Assembly (NCBI GenBank): GCA_011799875.1
Contig: CM022302.1
Span: forward strand, 521,530,560-521,594,559
DNA from: Thinopyrum elongatum
Taxonomy: Eukaryota > Streptophyta > Magnoliopsida > Poales > Poaceae
Direction of reading: 5' to 3'
Length of the DNA stretch: 64,000 bases
Notes under the pieces: generated by a model
Database searches by the model: none
Seen by the model: only the letters and a program-made list of their open reading frames with translations
Told to the model about the DNA's origin: nothing
Position numbers and translations under genes: made by a program
Part shown: one piece after another, positions 31,744-42,923 of the stretch
How positions within the stretch are numbered: the stretch's first letter is position 1
How the letters are laid out: each line of letters begins with the position of its first letter

Positions 31744-34008
31744 CTAAACACGCTCCGGGTTAACGGCAATACCGTCCTTGGAAATCACATGTCCAAGGTA
31801 GGTTACTTCAGAAAGCCAGAATTCGCATTTGGAGTATTTGGCATACAACTGGTGGTCTCGAAGCCTCTCCAGAACAAGGCGAAGATGTTTGGCGCGTTCT
31901 TCCTTATTCTTCGAATATACCAGAATATCATCCAGATATACCACGACAAATTTGTCGAGGTAATCCATGAATATATAATTCATCAAGCGAGAGAACGTAG
32001 CTGGAGCATTCGTTAGGCCGAACGACATGACGGTATATTCGTAGGAGCCATAATGAGTAACGAAGGCGGTCTTCAGAATATCTTCTTCGCGGACACGGAT
32101 CTGGTGATAACCCAACCTCAAGTCGAGTTTAGAGAACACCGAAGATCCAGCAAGTTGATCATATAAATCATTGATCCGGGGAAGCAGATATTTATTCTGA
32201 ATGGTTGCCTGGTTGATAGGATGGTAATCTTGGACCAACCTATTCGTACCATCTTTCTTCTTGACAAAGAGAGACGGTGCTCCCCAGGCAGAGGAACTGG
32301 GATGGATGAAGCCCTTCTTAAGTGATTTATCGATTTCTTCCTTAAGTTCGAGAAGGTGGTGCGGTGTCATCTTGTAGGGACGCTTCGCAATAGGAGTGGT
32401 GCCAGGCTTCAAGTCAATGACAAACTCGACAGCTCTAGCAGGGGGTATTCCTGGAAGTTCTTCTGGAAAGACATCCTGGAATTTGTAGACAACTGGAACA
32501 TTTTCGATCCCCTCAAGCGGAGAAGCGTTCAACGCATTCAAGGCATAAATTTGAGCCTCGGCGTTCTGAGTGAGGTGAGCATGATAATTCACTAACTCAT
32601 TTGATGGGTGCAGGTGGTGTACCACTTTAGTAGCGCAATTGATTGAGGCATAGTGAGCCTTCAACAAATCCATACCCAGAATAAGGTCAATTTTGGAAGA
32701 ACTCAGGATAATTGGGAGTGCCTGAAATTTTAACCCCTTAATTTCAACAGTGACTTCGGGGCTGAACAGGGAGGCTCGACATCTACCCGCGGGAGTGTCG
32801 ACCCCTAACGGATGATGCAGGTTGTCACACTTAACGCCATGCATGAATGCAAAATCTTGCGACATGAATGAATGCGATGCTCCTGAATCAAATAAAACAG
32901 TTGCAGGTACTGAATTAACAAGAAGTGTACCCATCACAGTTGCGGGTTGTTCCGGGTCTTCATTCATGTTGACATGGAAGACCTGCCCACGGCCATAAGA
33001 AGGCCTGACATTGCTGTAGCGAGGCTGAGAATTCCCACGGCCATTACCACGGCCAGCAGAAGGAAGAGCTAGTTGATTCTGATTCTGAGAGCAATCCCTG
33101 GCACGGTGACCTGGCTGGCCACACTTGAAGTAGAGTCCACTGTCAGGACGTGGTGCGGGAGCTTGAGGTAGTGGCGCTCGAAGAGGCTGCCTCGGTGGTG
33201 GAGGAGGCAGACGAGGTGCAGCATAAGCAGGTCTGTACACTGGAGCTGTTGGACGGTACATGCTTTGTGGAATCCAGATGCGGCGCTTCTGCGAAGACAA
33301 GCCCAAAGATGAGCCCGCTTCACGGGTGCGTCTGGTCGCTTCCTTATGCTTCTTCAGACTTGTCTCGACCATAATAGCCTTGTTCATCAAGGTGGCAAAG
33401 TCAGGATAGTCTTGGACGAGCAGGGCTAACTGGATGTCATGATGTAGCCCTTCACGGAACTTCTCCTGCCTACGAGCATCATTGGGGATGTCTTCTTCGG
33501 CATAGCGAGATAAGTCAAGGAACTCTCGCTGATAAACCTCCACAGTGTTGTTGCCTTGAACGAGGCTGCGGAACTCAGCCTTCTTGTGTGCTATAACTGC
33601 TTGAGGAATATAGCGAGCGCGAAAAGCAATCTTGAATTCCTCCCATGTGACAACAGTTCCAGGAGGTAGGGTCTGTCGGTGAGTGGCCCACCATTGCGCT
33701 GCGGGACCCTTCCGGAAGTATGTCGCAAAGGTGACATAGCTGACAGGGAGAACATCAGCTGACTCCATCTCATAGAAGATATCACGCAGCCAGTCATCGG
33801 CATCCAGCGGATTAACAGTGTTGCGGAATATCGATGGGTTGAGTCGGACAAACTCTGGCAGTGTGATTGAGGCTGGCTGATGGTTGGCATTGTGACGGGG
33901 GAATTGTTCCATAATCCCCGTCATGAACTGACAGTTGAGTTCAAACTGTTGCATCATAGTAGCCATATAGTCAGGCGGTGGCGACGGAGGTGGATTGTTA
34001 TCACCCAT
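31744..34008 (-). pseudogene. Gag, aspartic protease and reverse transcriptase of the Tekay element
   Basis: The likely start is ATG 34008 ([19 protein letters not shown]); an upstream in-frame Met at 34068 is less likely. Gag contains the retrotransposon gag domain ([20 protein letters not shown]) and a zinc knuckle, [15 protein letters not shown], in which the first Cys is Tyr. Protease has [14 protein letters not shown] has [36 protein letters not shown] and the active site [12 protein letters not shown]. The frame ends at TAG 31744-31746 in a position usually Gln. Everything needed for copying is recognisable, but the knuckle and the stops would abolish function. Confidence 0.9.
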
Positions 34009-34252
34009 CCTACTAAATCGACAGGGGTAGTTTAGCAGAAGGCACTGCGAATGTTTAGCAACAAACATGATGTATCATGACGGAATTTAAGTAGTAGAAC
34101 AGATGCTTAATAGTAGTCATTAAGCCATACAGATCCATACAGAGTCGGTTACATTCGGGCAGCATAATGGCGCAAATTCAAAAGCTAGACATGCTAGGCG
34201 GCGCGCAGGCACGCGGTAAGGAAGTACACAATGAGACATAGCAAAGGCTACA

Positions 34253-34875
34253 TCAACGTCGGAGAAAACCACGGAAACGGGGTAGCTGCAAGTGCGGACG
34301 ACGGACATTCGTCGCAGAAGGATCCTGCGCTCCATGTGCACTCTGATGCAAAACCCGGTCTCGAGCTGTAAGAAGAGGTCCACGTGAAGGTGTGTGACCT
34401 CCCACAGCAGGCCAATCGATCCCTGGTGGCATCTCGGTCCTGCGCGGGTAAAGGATATGCTCCGGATGTATCCCTGCACGAACAGCTGGAAGAAACTGCA
34501 TCATAGCCTCGTAGAGTCGTACTCGAGTGGCAAACAACTCGACGGCCAGAGCCCGAACAGTGCGATCCAGAGCCTAAGTACACTGAATCAGAACTCGCGG
34601 ATCGTAGCGACGAGGCTCGTACGGGGCACTGATAGCCGTGTAGTATCCAGTAGCATCTCCAGCAGGGGCATACGGAATGTATCGAAACTCAGAGTCATCC
34701 AAGCTAGCAGTGTGCTCTCCTCGGAGACGTGCGACAGCAGAGTAAGCGGCATCATGTACTGCCATCTCAATCATCACACCGATACCGTGGAAAAGATACA
34801 GCTCAGTGTCTGAGTCATCCTGATGATCATAGATGCGAACATCAGCATAGTACTGCTCCTGGTTGAACTCGCGAT
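34253..34875 (-). pseudogene. Leader ORF upstream of gag (possible dsRBD-like fold)
   Basis: Between LTR and gag is a sense-strand frame starting at the deletion junction (34875). It includes QYYADVRIYDHQDDSDTELY, LFHGIGVMIEMAVHDAAYSA and VARLRGEH. After a TAG at 34574-34576 it continues in frame with LYEAMMQFLPAVRAGIHPEH and LPRFRGFLRR to TGA 34253-34255. The N-terminus was lost with the 5' LTR end. It shares the pattern Y-x-A-x-V, then F-H-G, then A-V-x-x-A-A, then L-R with the leader ORF of the element at 50292. Beta-strand, F-x-G, then Ala-rich helix is reminiscent of a double-stranded RNA-binding domain, but that is my inference. The function is not known. Confidence 0.6.
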
Positions 34876-37800
34876 AACCTATGCCCCCAGGGGTCTTGGG
34901 CCTTCGCCCTGGGAACCCTGCACGTTGCAAGGACGCTTCGAAGGCAGACCTAGCCCCCTTAATACAAGCACAGGCTTAACTAGTCCAATCCAAAGCGGGC
35001 CGCTCCTCGCTGACGTCAATAGAGCTTCGGCTGATGTATATGACGCAGAAGGCCCATACTATGCCCACGTGATGGTTAGTGCTATCAGGCCAGAGGCCCC
35101 TCAGATCAAATATCCAAACCGTTAGTGTGTTGGCAGTGCGGTAACGAGCAGAGACTCACGAAAGATGTGACCCCGTTGCCCCGTCCTGAGGACTTGCGGC
35201 AAGGGCTAGGAATGCCCGGCCACGCCTCGTGTTCAAATCTCGGGCACCATCCAGGTCCACCCGATTCCACATCACTCGCAATTAAGCTCGCGCGGGTACC
35301 CCTCAAGGCCGACCCGTCTTTATCCAGTATGAACAGTAACATCAGTCATGTAAGTCATCCGTGGGGCTACCACATCAAGAAGGAATCCGAGGCATCACCC
35401 TCGTTGGATCCCACCTGACGTAAATGTCAAGGTGAACTAGAGAGGCATCACCCTCGAGGTCCACACTTGAGCAGTTGCACGACAATGTCGTTATCGGGGG
35501 TGGTGTAGGAGGAATCACCCTCGCTTACCACGACCGATTAACTAACCTACAAGGTTATCATCAGAAGTGCTAACGAGGTATCACCCTCGGCACTCGATAG
35601 TAACCCAGTAGAGTCGGCAACTAAGGGGAAAGTGATGTGCGGTGTCGGGGCCTGGTCTTCAATCCCGTTGTTCGAGTCTTCTGATAATCCAGCGGGGCAA
35701 TCGGGATATAGTGGGGTCTCTGGTGGTCTCTACCCAACCTATTCTAAACAGTTTAGGATAGCAGGTAAGTATCAACAGCAGGTTACAAGTAAACAGGCTA
35801 TGCAGCAGTTATAGGATATAGTAACAGCAGCAGATTCTAATGCAAGCATAAGAGAGAAGAGAGTGGGCCATATCGGAATGCTCAAAAGTGGGGTGCTTGC
35901 CTGTAAGCTCTTGGGCAAGTGGCTGGTTGTCGGGGACGTAGTCGTACTCCAGAGCGGCGTCTGCCTCAGGAGCTACGTCAATGTTGGGGTCTAATCGAGA
36001 GAGAAAAGGGGGAGGAGACAGGTAAACATAATGCAATCAAATGCAACACGGGGCATGCTATGCTACAATGCAGTGCAGGGTTGCCTAAAGATATGTCTAA
36101 GTCATTTTGGTTATTTTAGGATTAAAGTTGGATTTATTACCGGTGATTATGCACTATTCATCTACCGGATACGGCCTCGAAGTTGCGGTTTTACCTACGT
36201 AGGGGGTTCCGACATGGAAACAGACGACACAATTAGATTCGTCTAGTCGTTCTGATCAACTTTCATGTTTTAAGTTTTTTGATCTGAGCTACGGTTTAAA
36301 AGTTATTAATTTTCAAAGTTTAAATGATTTTCTAGAATTATTTTTATTAACAGAATTGAATTATGACATCAGCATGCTGCCATGCTGACATCAGCAGGTC
36401 AACAGGTCGGCTGACCAGTCAAACTTGACATGTGGGTCCAGTGGGACCCACATGTCAGCCTCTGTTACTTTTAACAGTGAATTAAACTGATCAGTGTTAA
36501 TTAGGGGGAAGTGGGCCCCGGATGTCAGTGGGTGATTAGTTAATCTAATTAGTCTTTAGTTATTAAAATGTTTTAATTAATCTAATTAGTAGAGGGGCCC
36601 ACTTGTCATACACTGGGGTGAACAGTAATTAGCGTTGACCCAGTCAACGAAGTCAAATGCGTCGTGGGGCCCATCGGTCAGTGTCTCTGGGCGAGCCCCA
36701 CCACTTGCCACGTCGGAGTGGCGCCGGAGAGAGCTCCGGCGAGCCTCCCGCGGCGGCGAACTCGCCGGAAGAGCTCGGATCTTCGCCATAGTGGGCCGTT
36801 TTGCGTGATTTTTGCTGCGTTCGAACGGTTGCACGACGCCGCATCGAGCTGAGCCAAAACGAGGGCTCGGGGGCGACCAAAAGTGGCCGGACGGCGAGGT
36901 TTGGCGGAGGCCAGAACCCGGCGAACTCGCAAACGGCGAGGCAGTGAGCAAAACGAGCGGCGCCGGGCTCATATGGCGTCTACGCGAGGTCGCGGACTCG
37001 GTGAGGAGCTTGGTACGCCATGGCAAGGGCTAACACGGCGGCGGCGAGCTCTTTGGCGGAGCCGAGCTCGGCCATGGTGGCGACGGTGCAGTAGCTAGCT
37101 AGCTAGGAGCTACGCGAGCGCCTAGAGAAAGGAGAGGAGGTGCGGGTGCTCACCGAGCGGTGGACGGAGGCCCTTGGGAGCTTGGTAGCGCAGGAGGTCG
37201 CCGGAGACGACGAAGATCGCCGGAGGCAGAGAAGAAAGGGGAGCGGCATGATCCACTGCCTCTGGTGCTCCTCGGCTCGAATGGAAGACGCCAGGCGACG
37301 GAGAGGAGCGGGGCGGAGCTCGCTAACTCGTCGGCTTGGCGAAGAGTGGCCGGTGGCCGCGGCAACGGCGAATGACGGCGGCGGCGGCGCTCGGGCGTCG
37401 CGGATCTAGGGGAGAATAGGGAGAGGCGAGCGAGGGAGAGTGAGGAGAATGACGGGGGAGGCCAGGGGGAATGGACGGGCCTCGGCCTTATCCCCCTGCT
37501 GTCGGCGGTCGTCGGTGGCTGCCGCGGTGTCGCGCGCTCGCCGGTGCGCGCGCGCAGCCAAGGGCGCGGCGACACGGCGATGGAGAGAGAGGGAGGTTGG
37601 GCCAAGCGGCCCGTTTCAGGGCACTGTGCACTTAGGCCCAGTGCACAGCGCCTCGTTTTATTTTTCTGTTTTCTGCTTTGTATTTCTTTATTTATTTTCT
37701 GTTTTGAAATAGTTAGGTCACTTTTGCATTTTTGTAAAATATGAGAGTTGTCCCCAATATTACAATGCAATATTTCCTTTCACCAAAAATTTGGTTTGGG

Positions 37801-38123
37801 CAAATTTGAATTTCTTTTGGATTTGATATTATTATAAATGATTTAAATAATGCTGTTTTGGTGCTGTTTCATGTGGTTTGAGTCATTTAACTAACTCCAT
37901 CATCATTGTTTATATTTTTATGAGTGCTTCTGGAATATTTACTATTTAAGGAACATTTTTCCAATAGTGTTTGAGCAACTTCATATTTCACTTTTGAATT
38001 TGAGTTGATTTCCAGAATAGATTTTGAATTGTTGGGATTAATCACTATGACTAGGCACTGCAAATGATATGACTTGGCATTATTAGCAGTTGATCACAGT
38101 GACTAATACACAGGGGTGTTACA
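34875..38123 (-). repeat. 5' LTR of the Tekay element, lacking its inner 966 bp
   Basis: This copy aligns with 26303-29563 of the 3' LTR and ends GTGTTACA at 38123. The equivalent of 25337-26302 is missing and replaced by leader-ORF sequence. Substitutions against the other LTR are scattered every 20-40 bp, so the insertion is not recent. Confidence 0.9.
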
Positions 38124-38317
38124 GAGGTTGCCCCCCGTGGGGAGATTAGATCGACCTCTCCTTGATTTTAGGGTGAGTTCAACGTGAACGTGATGGTGAG
38201 AGGCTGAAGGAGGAGTTTTATGTGTTTACAACAACCTTTGTTTTAGAACTGTAATAAGAAGTAAAAGAGAAAATGTGAAAAACAACAAAGGAAAAGGATA
38301 TGCATACAAGATGGGCC

Positions 38318-38482
38318 AGCCCAACCATCTACACGGACGCGTGGTCCAGCACGCGGGTGAGGCTCGCCTGGGATAGCCCAACAAAATTTGGCCCAACGCT
38401 GAGCCGCACCGGGCGCAGCTGACGGGTGGTGGGAGTTTAGTCTCACCTCGCCAAGCGAGATGTGCATGCACCTGCTTATATA
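38318..38482 (+). promoter_or_regulatory. Monocot snRNA-type promoter (MSP, USE, TATA), copy A
   Basis: The motif AGTCTCACCTCG (38439-38450) matches the plant snRNA upstream sequence element RTCCCACATCG with two differences. TTATATA follows at 38476-38482. The gap is 25 bp, the Pol III (U6/U3) spacing rather than the 33-35 bp of Pol II snRNA genes. Upstream lie RGCCCR monocot-specific elements at 38318-38323, 38375-38380 and 38390-38395. The architecture is the same in copy B at 63666-63771. Confidence 0.65.
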
Positions 38483-38505
38483 CGCGGCTGAGAGAGCATT
38501 GGCAT

Positions 38506-38679
38506 GAGCCTCCCTCACTGAAATAGCATGTTCTCTATCCAGCACCGTCAATGCCCTGTGGGACCTACTAGCAGGAGAAATGAATATCCTACAGGGCCTG
38601 CATCCTGGCCCATATGGTTGGGTTTCTAGTCGTATGCATGCCGTCGGTCTGAAATTTCCTGTTAAAGGTGGGCTCTTTT
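38506..38679 (+). ncRNA. Predicted Pol III non-coding RNA of about 170 nt, copy A
   Basis: The predicted start is the G of GAGCCTCCC, 30 bp from the first T of TTATATA, the same offset as in plant U6 genes. The predicted end is GGTGGGCTCTTTT. The first five bases (GAGCC) pair with the last five before the T run (GGCTC, 38671-38675), giving a closing stem. No internal run of four T interrupts it. Blocks CCTACTAGCAGGAGAAAT and GGGCCTGCATCCTGGCCC (a 5-bp stem with 8-nt loop, 38594-38611) are identical in copy B. It does not match U1-U6, U3, 7SL, U11, U12 or the minor-spliceosome RNAs as I know them. It could be a known small RNA I fail to recognise, or a decayed promoter duplicate. Confidence 0.55.
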
Positions 38680-38689
38680 GTTTTTTTGT

Positions 38690-39224
38690 GCATATGTCAC
38701 ATGTTTATTTTTGGACCATCTCCAAATCACCCCAATTTTTTTTACATTGTCACATACATGTAATAAACATGATTATCAAAGAAATTTCAACAATAATGAA
38801 GTTTACACTGTCCCCTTAAAGGTAAAGTTAGAGGTATGTACCTGAGTTTCACTGAGCCACTATAAATTATATAAAATTCTAAAAAATGGAAAACTTTCAT
38901 ATTCTGTCTATGAAAGAGATCTTGTGTACAAAAATTTATGGTGATTTGGAGGTGGTCGAAAAAACCACCTTGTTAGAAAAACTCGCTTAAGTTGAGACCA
39001 AACGGTCCGTCTGTAATGAAGTGATATTTTCGACCATCTCCAAATAACCCCAAATTTGTTGTACATGGTGCCATAAATGTAAAAAAACAGGATTTCCCAA
39101 AATAAAACTAATTTTTTTTAAGTTTACAAAGTCCCCTTATGTTAAATTTTGTGGTAAGGCAAGTGAGGTAGCTCATGACCATAGCCATGGCATACATTGT
39201 TCAAATGGCCTCAAAACGTTCACC
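38690..39224. other. Non-coding AT-rich sequence downstream of the ncRNA gene
   Basis: I see no gene here. The phrase GACCATCTCCAAATMACCCC occurs twice (38714 and 39031), and its reverse-complement-like GGTGATTTGGAGGTGGTC occurs at 38938, so the segment has an imperfect inverted-repeat character. Confidence 0.4.
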
Positions 39225-39896
39225 TTTAGCCAAGTTGACCCACACCATCCATCCACCCTTGACCCCACCTCGGTTCATTAGTTCTCCAATGAGTCGCTCC
39301 CTCGGTATGCCAAGCATGTCAAAGCGACACAGGGCTAAACATCCTGCACATCGAGATTGGGCATCATGCACTAGTGCCAGCAAACATGTCCAACTAAGCA
39401 TCTTTGCCCATTGTGGACACTACCGCATGGTCTAGAACGAGGTGGCTAGCGGTGCATGTTGTCGGCCCGGTTGGCTAAGGGTGCATGATATGGGTCGACA
39501 TGAATTGCATTGCATCACATCCATATTCCCCTCTCCGGTACCGGACGCCGGAGCAGCACATGCATGGTAGAAGAATCTGCATGGTCACTGGCGGAGCTTG
39601 GATAATACAAATTTGACCTAATCGCCATGGGGTAGGTGCATGCTGAAATTTAATATTTAGGAATTGTTAACAAAATAAAAACGACAATTCAATTGTTTGT
39701 ACAGGTGACACGTTCACATGCAATATGGCAACAAGTCCACTTTTGGAGGGAAAAAAACAGGTGCACTCGTTCCACCGTGCCTCCCACGATTTTTCTTCCA
39801 TGTATTTCGCCACAATATTGGAGGAAAAAAGAAGAATGTGCTTTTCCCTCAAAAAATGACTTGGGGAGAAAATCTGAACCATATTTAGCTACTAGG

Positions 39897-41190
39897 TGGA
39901 GGTTGCCCCCCGTGGGGAGATTCGATCTACCTCTCCTTGATTTTAGGGTGAGTTCAACATGAACGTGATGGTGAGAGGCTCAATGAGGAGCTTTGTGCGT
40001 TTACAACACCATTGTTTTAGGGGGAAAAATGCACCTTATAATGTGAAATTATAAAATCCTTATTAAAACGTGCTAACAAATCCTTATTAAAAAAAACTTG
40101 TTTGTCTTGCCAGATAAAACATACTTAAATTATGGGGGTAGTTTATTGCGTGGCCTTTCTCCCCCCCTCCCTCCCATATTCGGGACATTTACCGCATTTC
40201 TAGGGTTGTAACCTCGAAAGTTCAAGATCTATACAGTGGCCACATGAAATCATAGCAGGGATTGGGATGAAAGCCCCATGTTAAGCTCATTGCTCCATAT
40301 ATGTGCCATATGCTACCAAAGGGAGGGGTGGCCTCAACGCCGTTCTCTAGGCTATGATGCTCGTCTGCTGCCGTTATAATCCATGCAAATTCGCGAGGGG
40401 CCAAAAATTCATGGGACCTAGCGCGGTGTAATCATACGGCCCCTAGAGGGTGTGGTAAAACATTGAGAGCATCATGCATAGGCCCTCACGTAGGCTGTGC
40501 GCAACTGGGGCCATATCGCATGCTGGATCAAGCCATAGAGTGGGAATGCGTTCGGCCTGTGAAGGGAGTGCGGGGCCCGTTCCTTCATTTGCCTCAAATC
40601 TCGTTGCCGCGTGATGTTAGACCTAGTTAAGGACCGTCCCGTGCATCGCACTCAGCTGGACCCACAACATGCATGCACACATGGCCACGTATGAGTCTAC
40701 ACGGTGGGGATGCATTGTTCGGGGGCTGGCGTATGTAGTGGGTCATGTGTCCAGGTGCTACTCCACGTGTGTCTAGACGGCGGGGGTGCATGGTTTGGAT
40801 CTAGCTACCGAGAGGTAACGCGTCCGGTCTATGCCTAGGCAGTGCTTCACGGGGCCTGGCGCGGTCTCATCGTATGACCCATGAAGGGTGTGGTCAAACA
40901 CCGAGAGCGGCATGCATAAACCCTCACGCGGGCTAAGTGTAAACGAGGCCATATCGCATGCTGGATCTCGCCAATGGGAGGGAACAAGTCCGGCATGCGG
41001 ACGGAGTGCGGGGCCCTTTCCTTTATTTTCCTCAAAGGCCCATCCAGTGCATCGCACTCAGCTGGATTCACACCATGCATGCACACATGGCCACGTAGAC
41101 ACCCACCGTAAACCTTTAGCCAAGTTGACCCACAGCATCCATCCACCCTTGACCCCACCTCGGTTCGTTGGATCTCCGACGAGTCACTTC
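39897..41190. repeat. Roughly 2-kb repeat, unit 3, truncated
   Basis: It begins AGGTTGCCCCCCGTGGGGAG and parallels unit 1 from 23395 to about 24720, including the internal duplication (GAGGGTGTGGTAAAACATTG at 40447 and AAGGGTGTGGTCAAACACCG at 40883). It ends where the promoter region of the zf-XS pseudogene begins. Confidence 0.75.
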
Positions 41191-41476
41191 ACATGGCGTT
41201 TCTGCTCCGGTGCTCCCCCCCTTGGTTGAACGCGAGGGGGACAAACACAAGGACGGCCAGGATTAACCAAAAACCGTTTGTAACAAGGGGCACGATCGTC
41301 TTTTCTGCCCGTCCGTATAGCCGTCGAGGAGCCCTGGGGGGCCGTACGGCCCGGTTAGTTCGTATGCCCGGCCGTATATGTATTCGTATACGCCTGGGCG
41401 TTTCGTTTTCGTGTGTAACCATTCGCGGCCGTGGGGTAGCACGTGTCCATGGGAACATGCCAAAAGTGTCCCATCA

Positions 41477-41483
41477 TATAAAT
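41477..41483 (+). promoter_or_regulatory. TATA box of the zf-XS-like pseudogene
   Basis: TATAAAT lies 153 bp upstream of the ATG at 41630. The predicted start near 41508 begins a CT-rich leader with repeated CGTCTCCCTCT and ACCGC units, typical of grass 5' UTRs. 41191-41470 upstream shows no other gene and is presumably its proximal promoter. Confidence 0.6.
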
Positions 41484-41713
41484 GAGGGGTGGAACCACCT
41501 CCGGCCGCATCGCCCACCATTTCCCCCCGCCGCATCGTCTCCCTCTCCTCTCCCACCGCGTCGTCTCCCTCTCCCCCACCGCGTCGTCTCCCTCTACACC
41601 ACCGCATCTTCTCCCTCACCTCCATCGCCATGGAGGTCGGACTGATGACCCACAAGTATAGGGGATCAATCGTAGTCCTTTCGATAAGTAAGAGTGTCGA
41701 ACCCAACGAGGAG

Positions 41714-42923
41714 TGATGACCCACAATATAGGGGATCTATCATTGTCCTTTCGATAAGTAAGAGTGTCGAACCCAACGAGGAAATGACAAGCGGTTTTCA
41801 GCAAGGTATTCTCTGCAAGCACTGAAATTATCGGTAACAGATAGTTGTGTGATAAGATAATTCATAACGGGTAATAAGTAACAAAAGTAAACAAGGTGCC
41901 GCAAGGTGGCCCAATCCTTTTTGTAGCAAAGGGCAAGCCTGGACGAACTCTTATATAAAGCAAAGCGCTCCCGAGGACACATGGGAATTGTTGTCAAGTT
42001 AGTTTTCATCATGCTCATATGATTCGCGTTCGTTACTTTGATAATTTGATATGTGGGTGGACCGGTGCTTGGGTGATGCCCTTCCTTGGACAAGCCTCCC
42101 ACTTATGATTAACCCCTCTCACAAGCATCCGCAACTACGAAAGAAGAATTAAGATAAATCTAACCACATCATGAAACATATGGATCCAAATCAGCCCCTT
42201 ACGAAGCAACACATAAACTAGGGTTTAAGCTTCTGTCACTCTAGCAACCCATCATCTACTTATTACTTCCCAATGCCTTCCCCTAGACCCAAATCATGGT
42301 GAAGTGTCATGTAGTCGACATTCACATAACACCACTAGAGTAAAGACAACATACATCTAATCAAAATATCAAACGAATACCAAATTCACATGATTACTTA
42401 TAACAAGACTTCTCCCATGTCCTCAAGAACAAACATAACTACTCACAAAGCATACTCATGTTCATAATCAGAGGAGTATTAATTATCATTAAGGATCTGA
42501 ACAAATGATCTTCCACCGAATAAACCAACTAGCATCAACTACAAGGTGTAATCAACACTACTAGCAACCCACAGGTACCAATCTGAGGTTTTGTTACAAA
42601 GATCGGGTACAAGAGATGAACTAGGGTTTGAGAGGAGATGGTGCTGGTGAAGATGTTGATGGAGATTGACCCCCTCTCGATGAGAGGATCGATGGTGATG
42701 ACGATGGCGATGATTTCCCCCTCCCGGAGGGATGTTTCCCTGGCAGAACAGCTCCGCCGGAGCCCTAGATTGGTTCTGCCCAGGTTCCGCCTCGAGACGG
42801 CGGCACTTCGTCCCGAAAGCTTCCTTCTTATTTTTTCCAGGTCAAAACACACCATATAGCAGAAGATGGGCATCGAGGGCCTGCCAGGTGGCCCACAAGG
42901 ACGGGGGGCGCGCCCAGGGGGTG
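41714..42923 (-). repeat. 3' LTR of the Athila element, truncated
   Basis: It aligns with 45895 to about 47117 of the other LTR, and at 42923 it switches to RNase H coding sequence. The missing part would have included the start of this LTR as read on the minus strand. Confidence 0.88.

Larger units (their letters stand above)
25337..38123 (-). mobile_element. Tekay-lineage chromovirus (Ty3/gypsy), TSD GAGGT
   Basis: The element runs from TGTGACGACC (25337) to GTGTTACA (38123) and is flanked by perfect GAGGT duplications (25332-25336 and 38124-38128). It lies on the minus strand: 5' LTR on the right, then leader ORF, gag, protease, RT, RNase H, integrase, chromodomain, polypurine tract and 3' LTR. 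A deletion removed the inner 966 bp of the 5' LTR and the primer binding site, joining LTR directly to the leader ORF at 34875. It therefore cannot start reverse transcription in the usual way. The insertion hit the start of a copy of the 2-kb repeat. Confidence 0.92.
38124..39894. repeat. Roughly 2-kb repeat, unit 2, with a replaced centre
   Basis: The unit begins at the right TSD (GAGGTTGCCCCCCGTGGGG). After about 120 bp of homology it switches near 38247 to unrelated sequence containing the snRNA-like gene, and it resumes homology near 39225 (AGCCAAGTTGACCCACACC) up to 39894. About 1.1 kb of the unit is therefore replaced by about 0.97 kb of foreign sequence. Confidence 0.7.

Noticed and set aside
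31477..32016. 179-codon plus-strand frame
   Set aside because: Antisense shadow of the Tekay RT; no domain of its own.
38506..38679. Identification as U6, U3 or 7SL RNA
   Set aside because: The bodies lack their conserved 5' ends and core motifs; only the promoter type agrees.
41643..41713. Simple 71-bp tandem duplication at an LTR start
   Set aside because: The AGGAG target duplication shows the two copies are starts of two different nested LTR elements.
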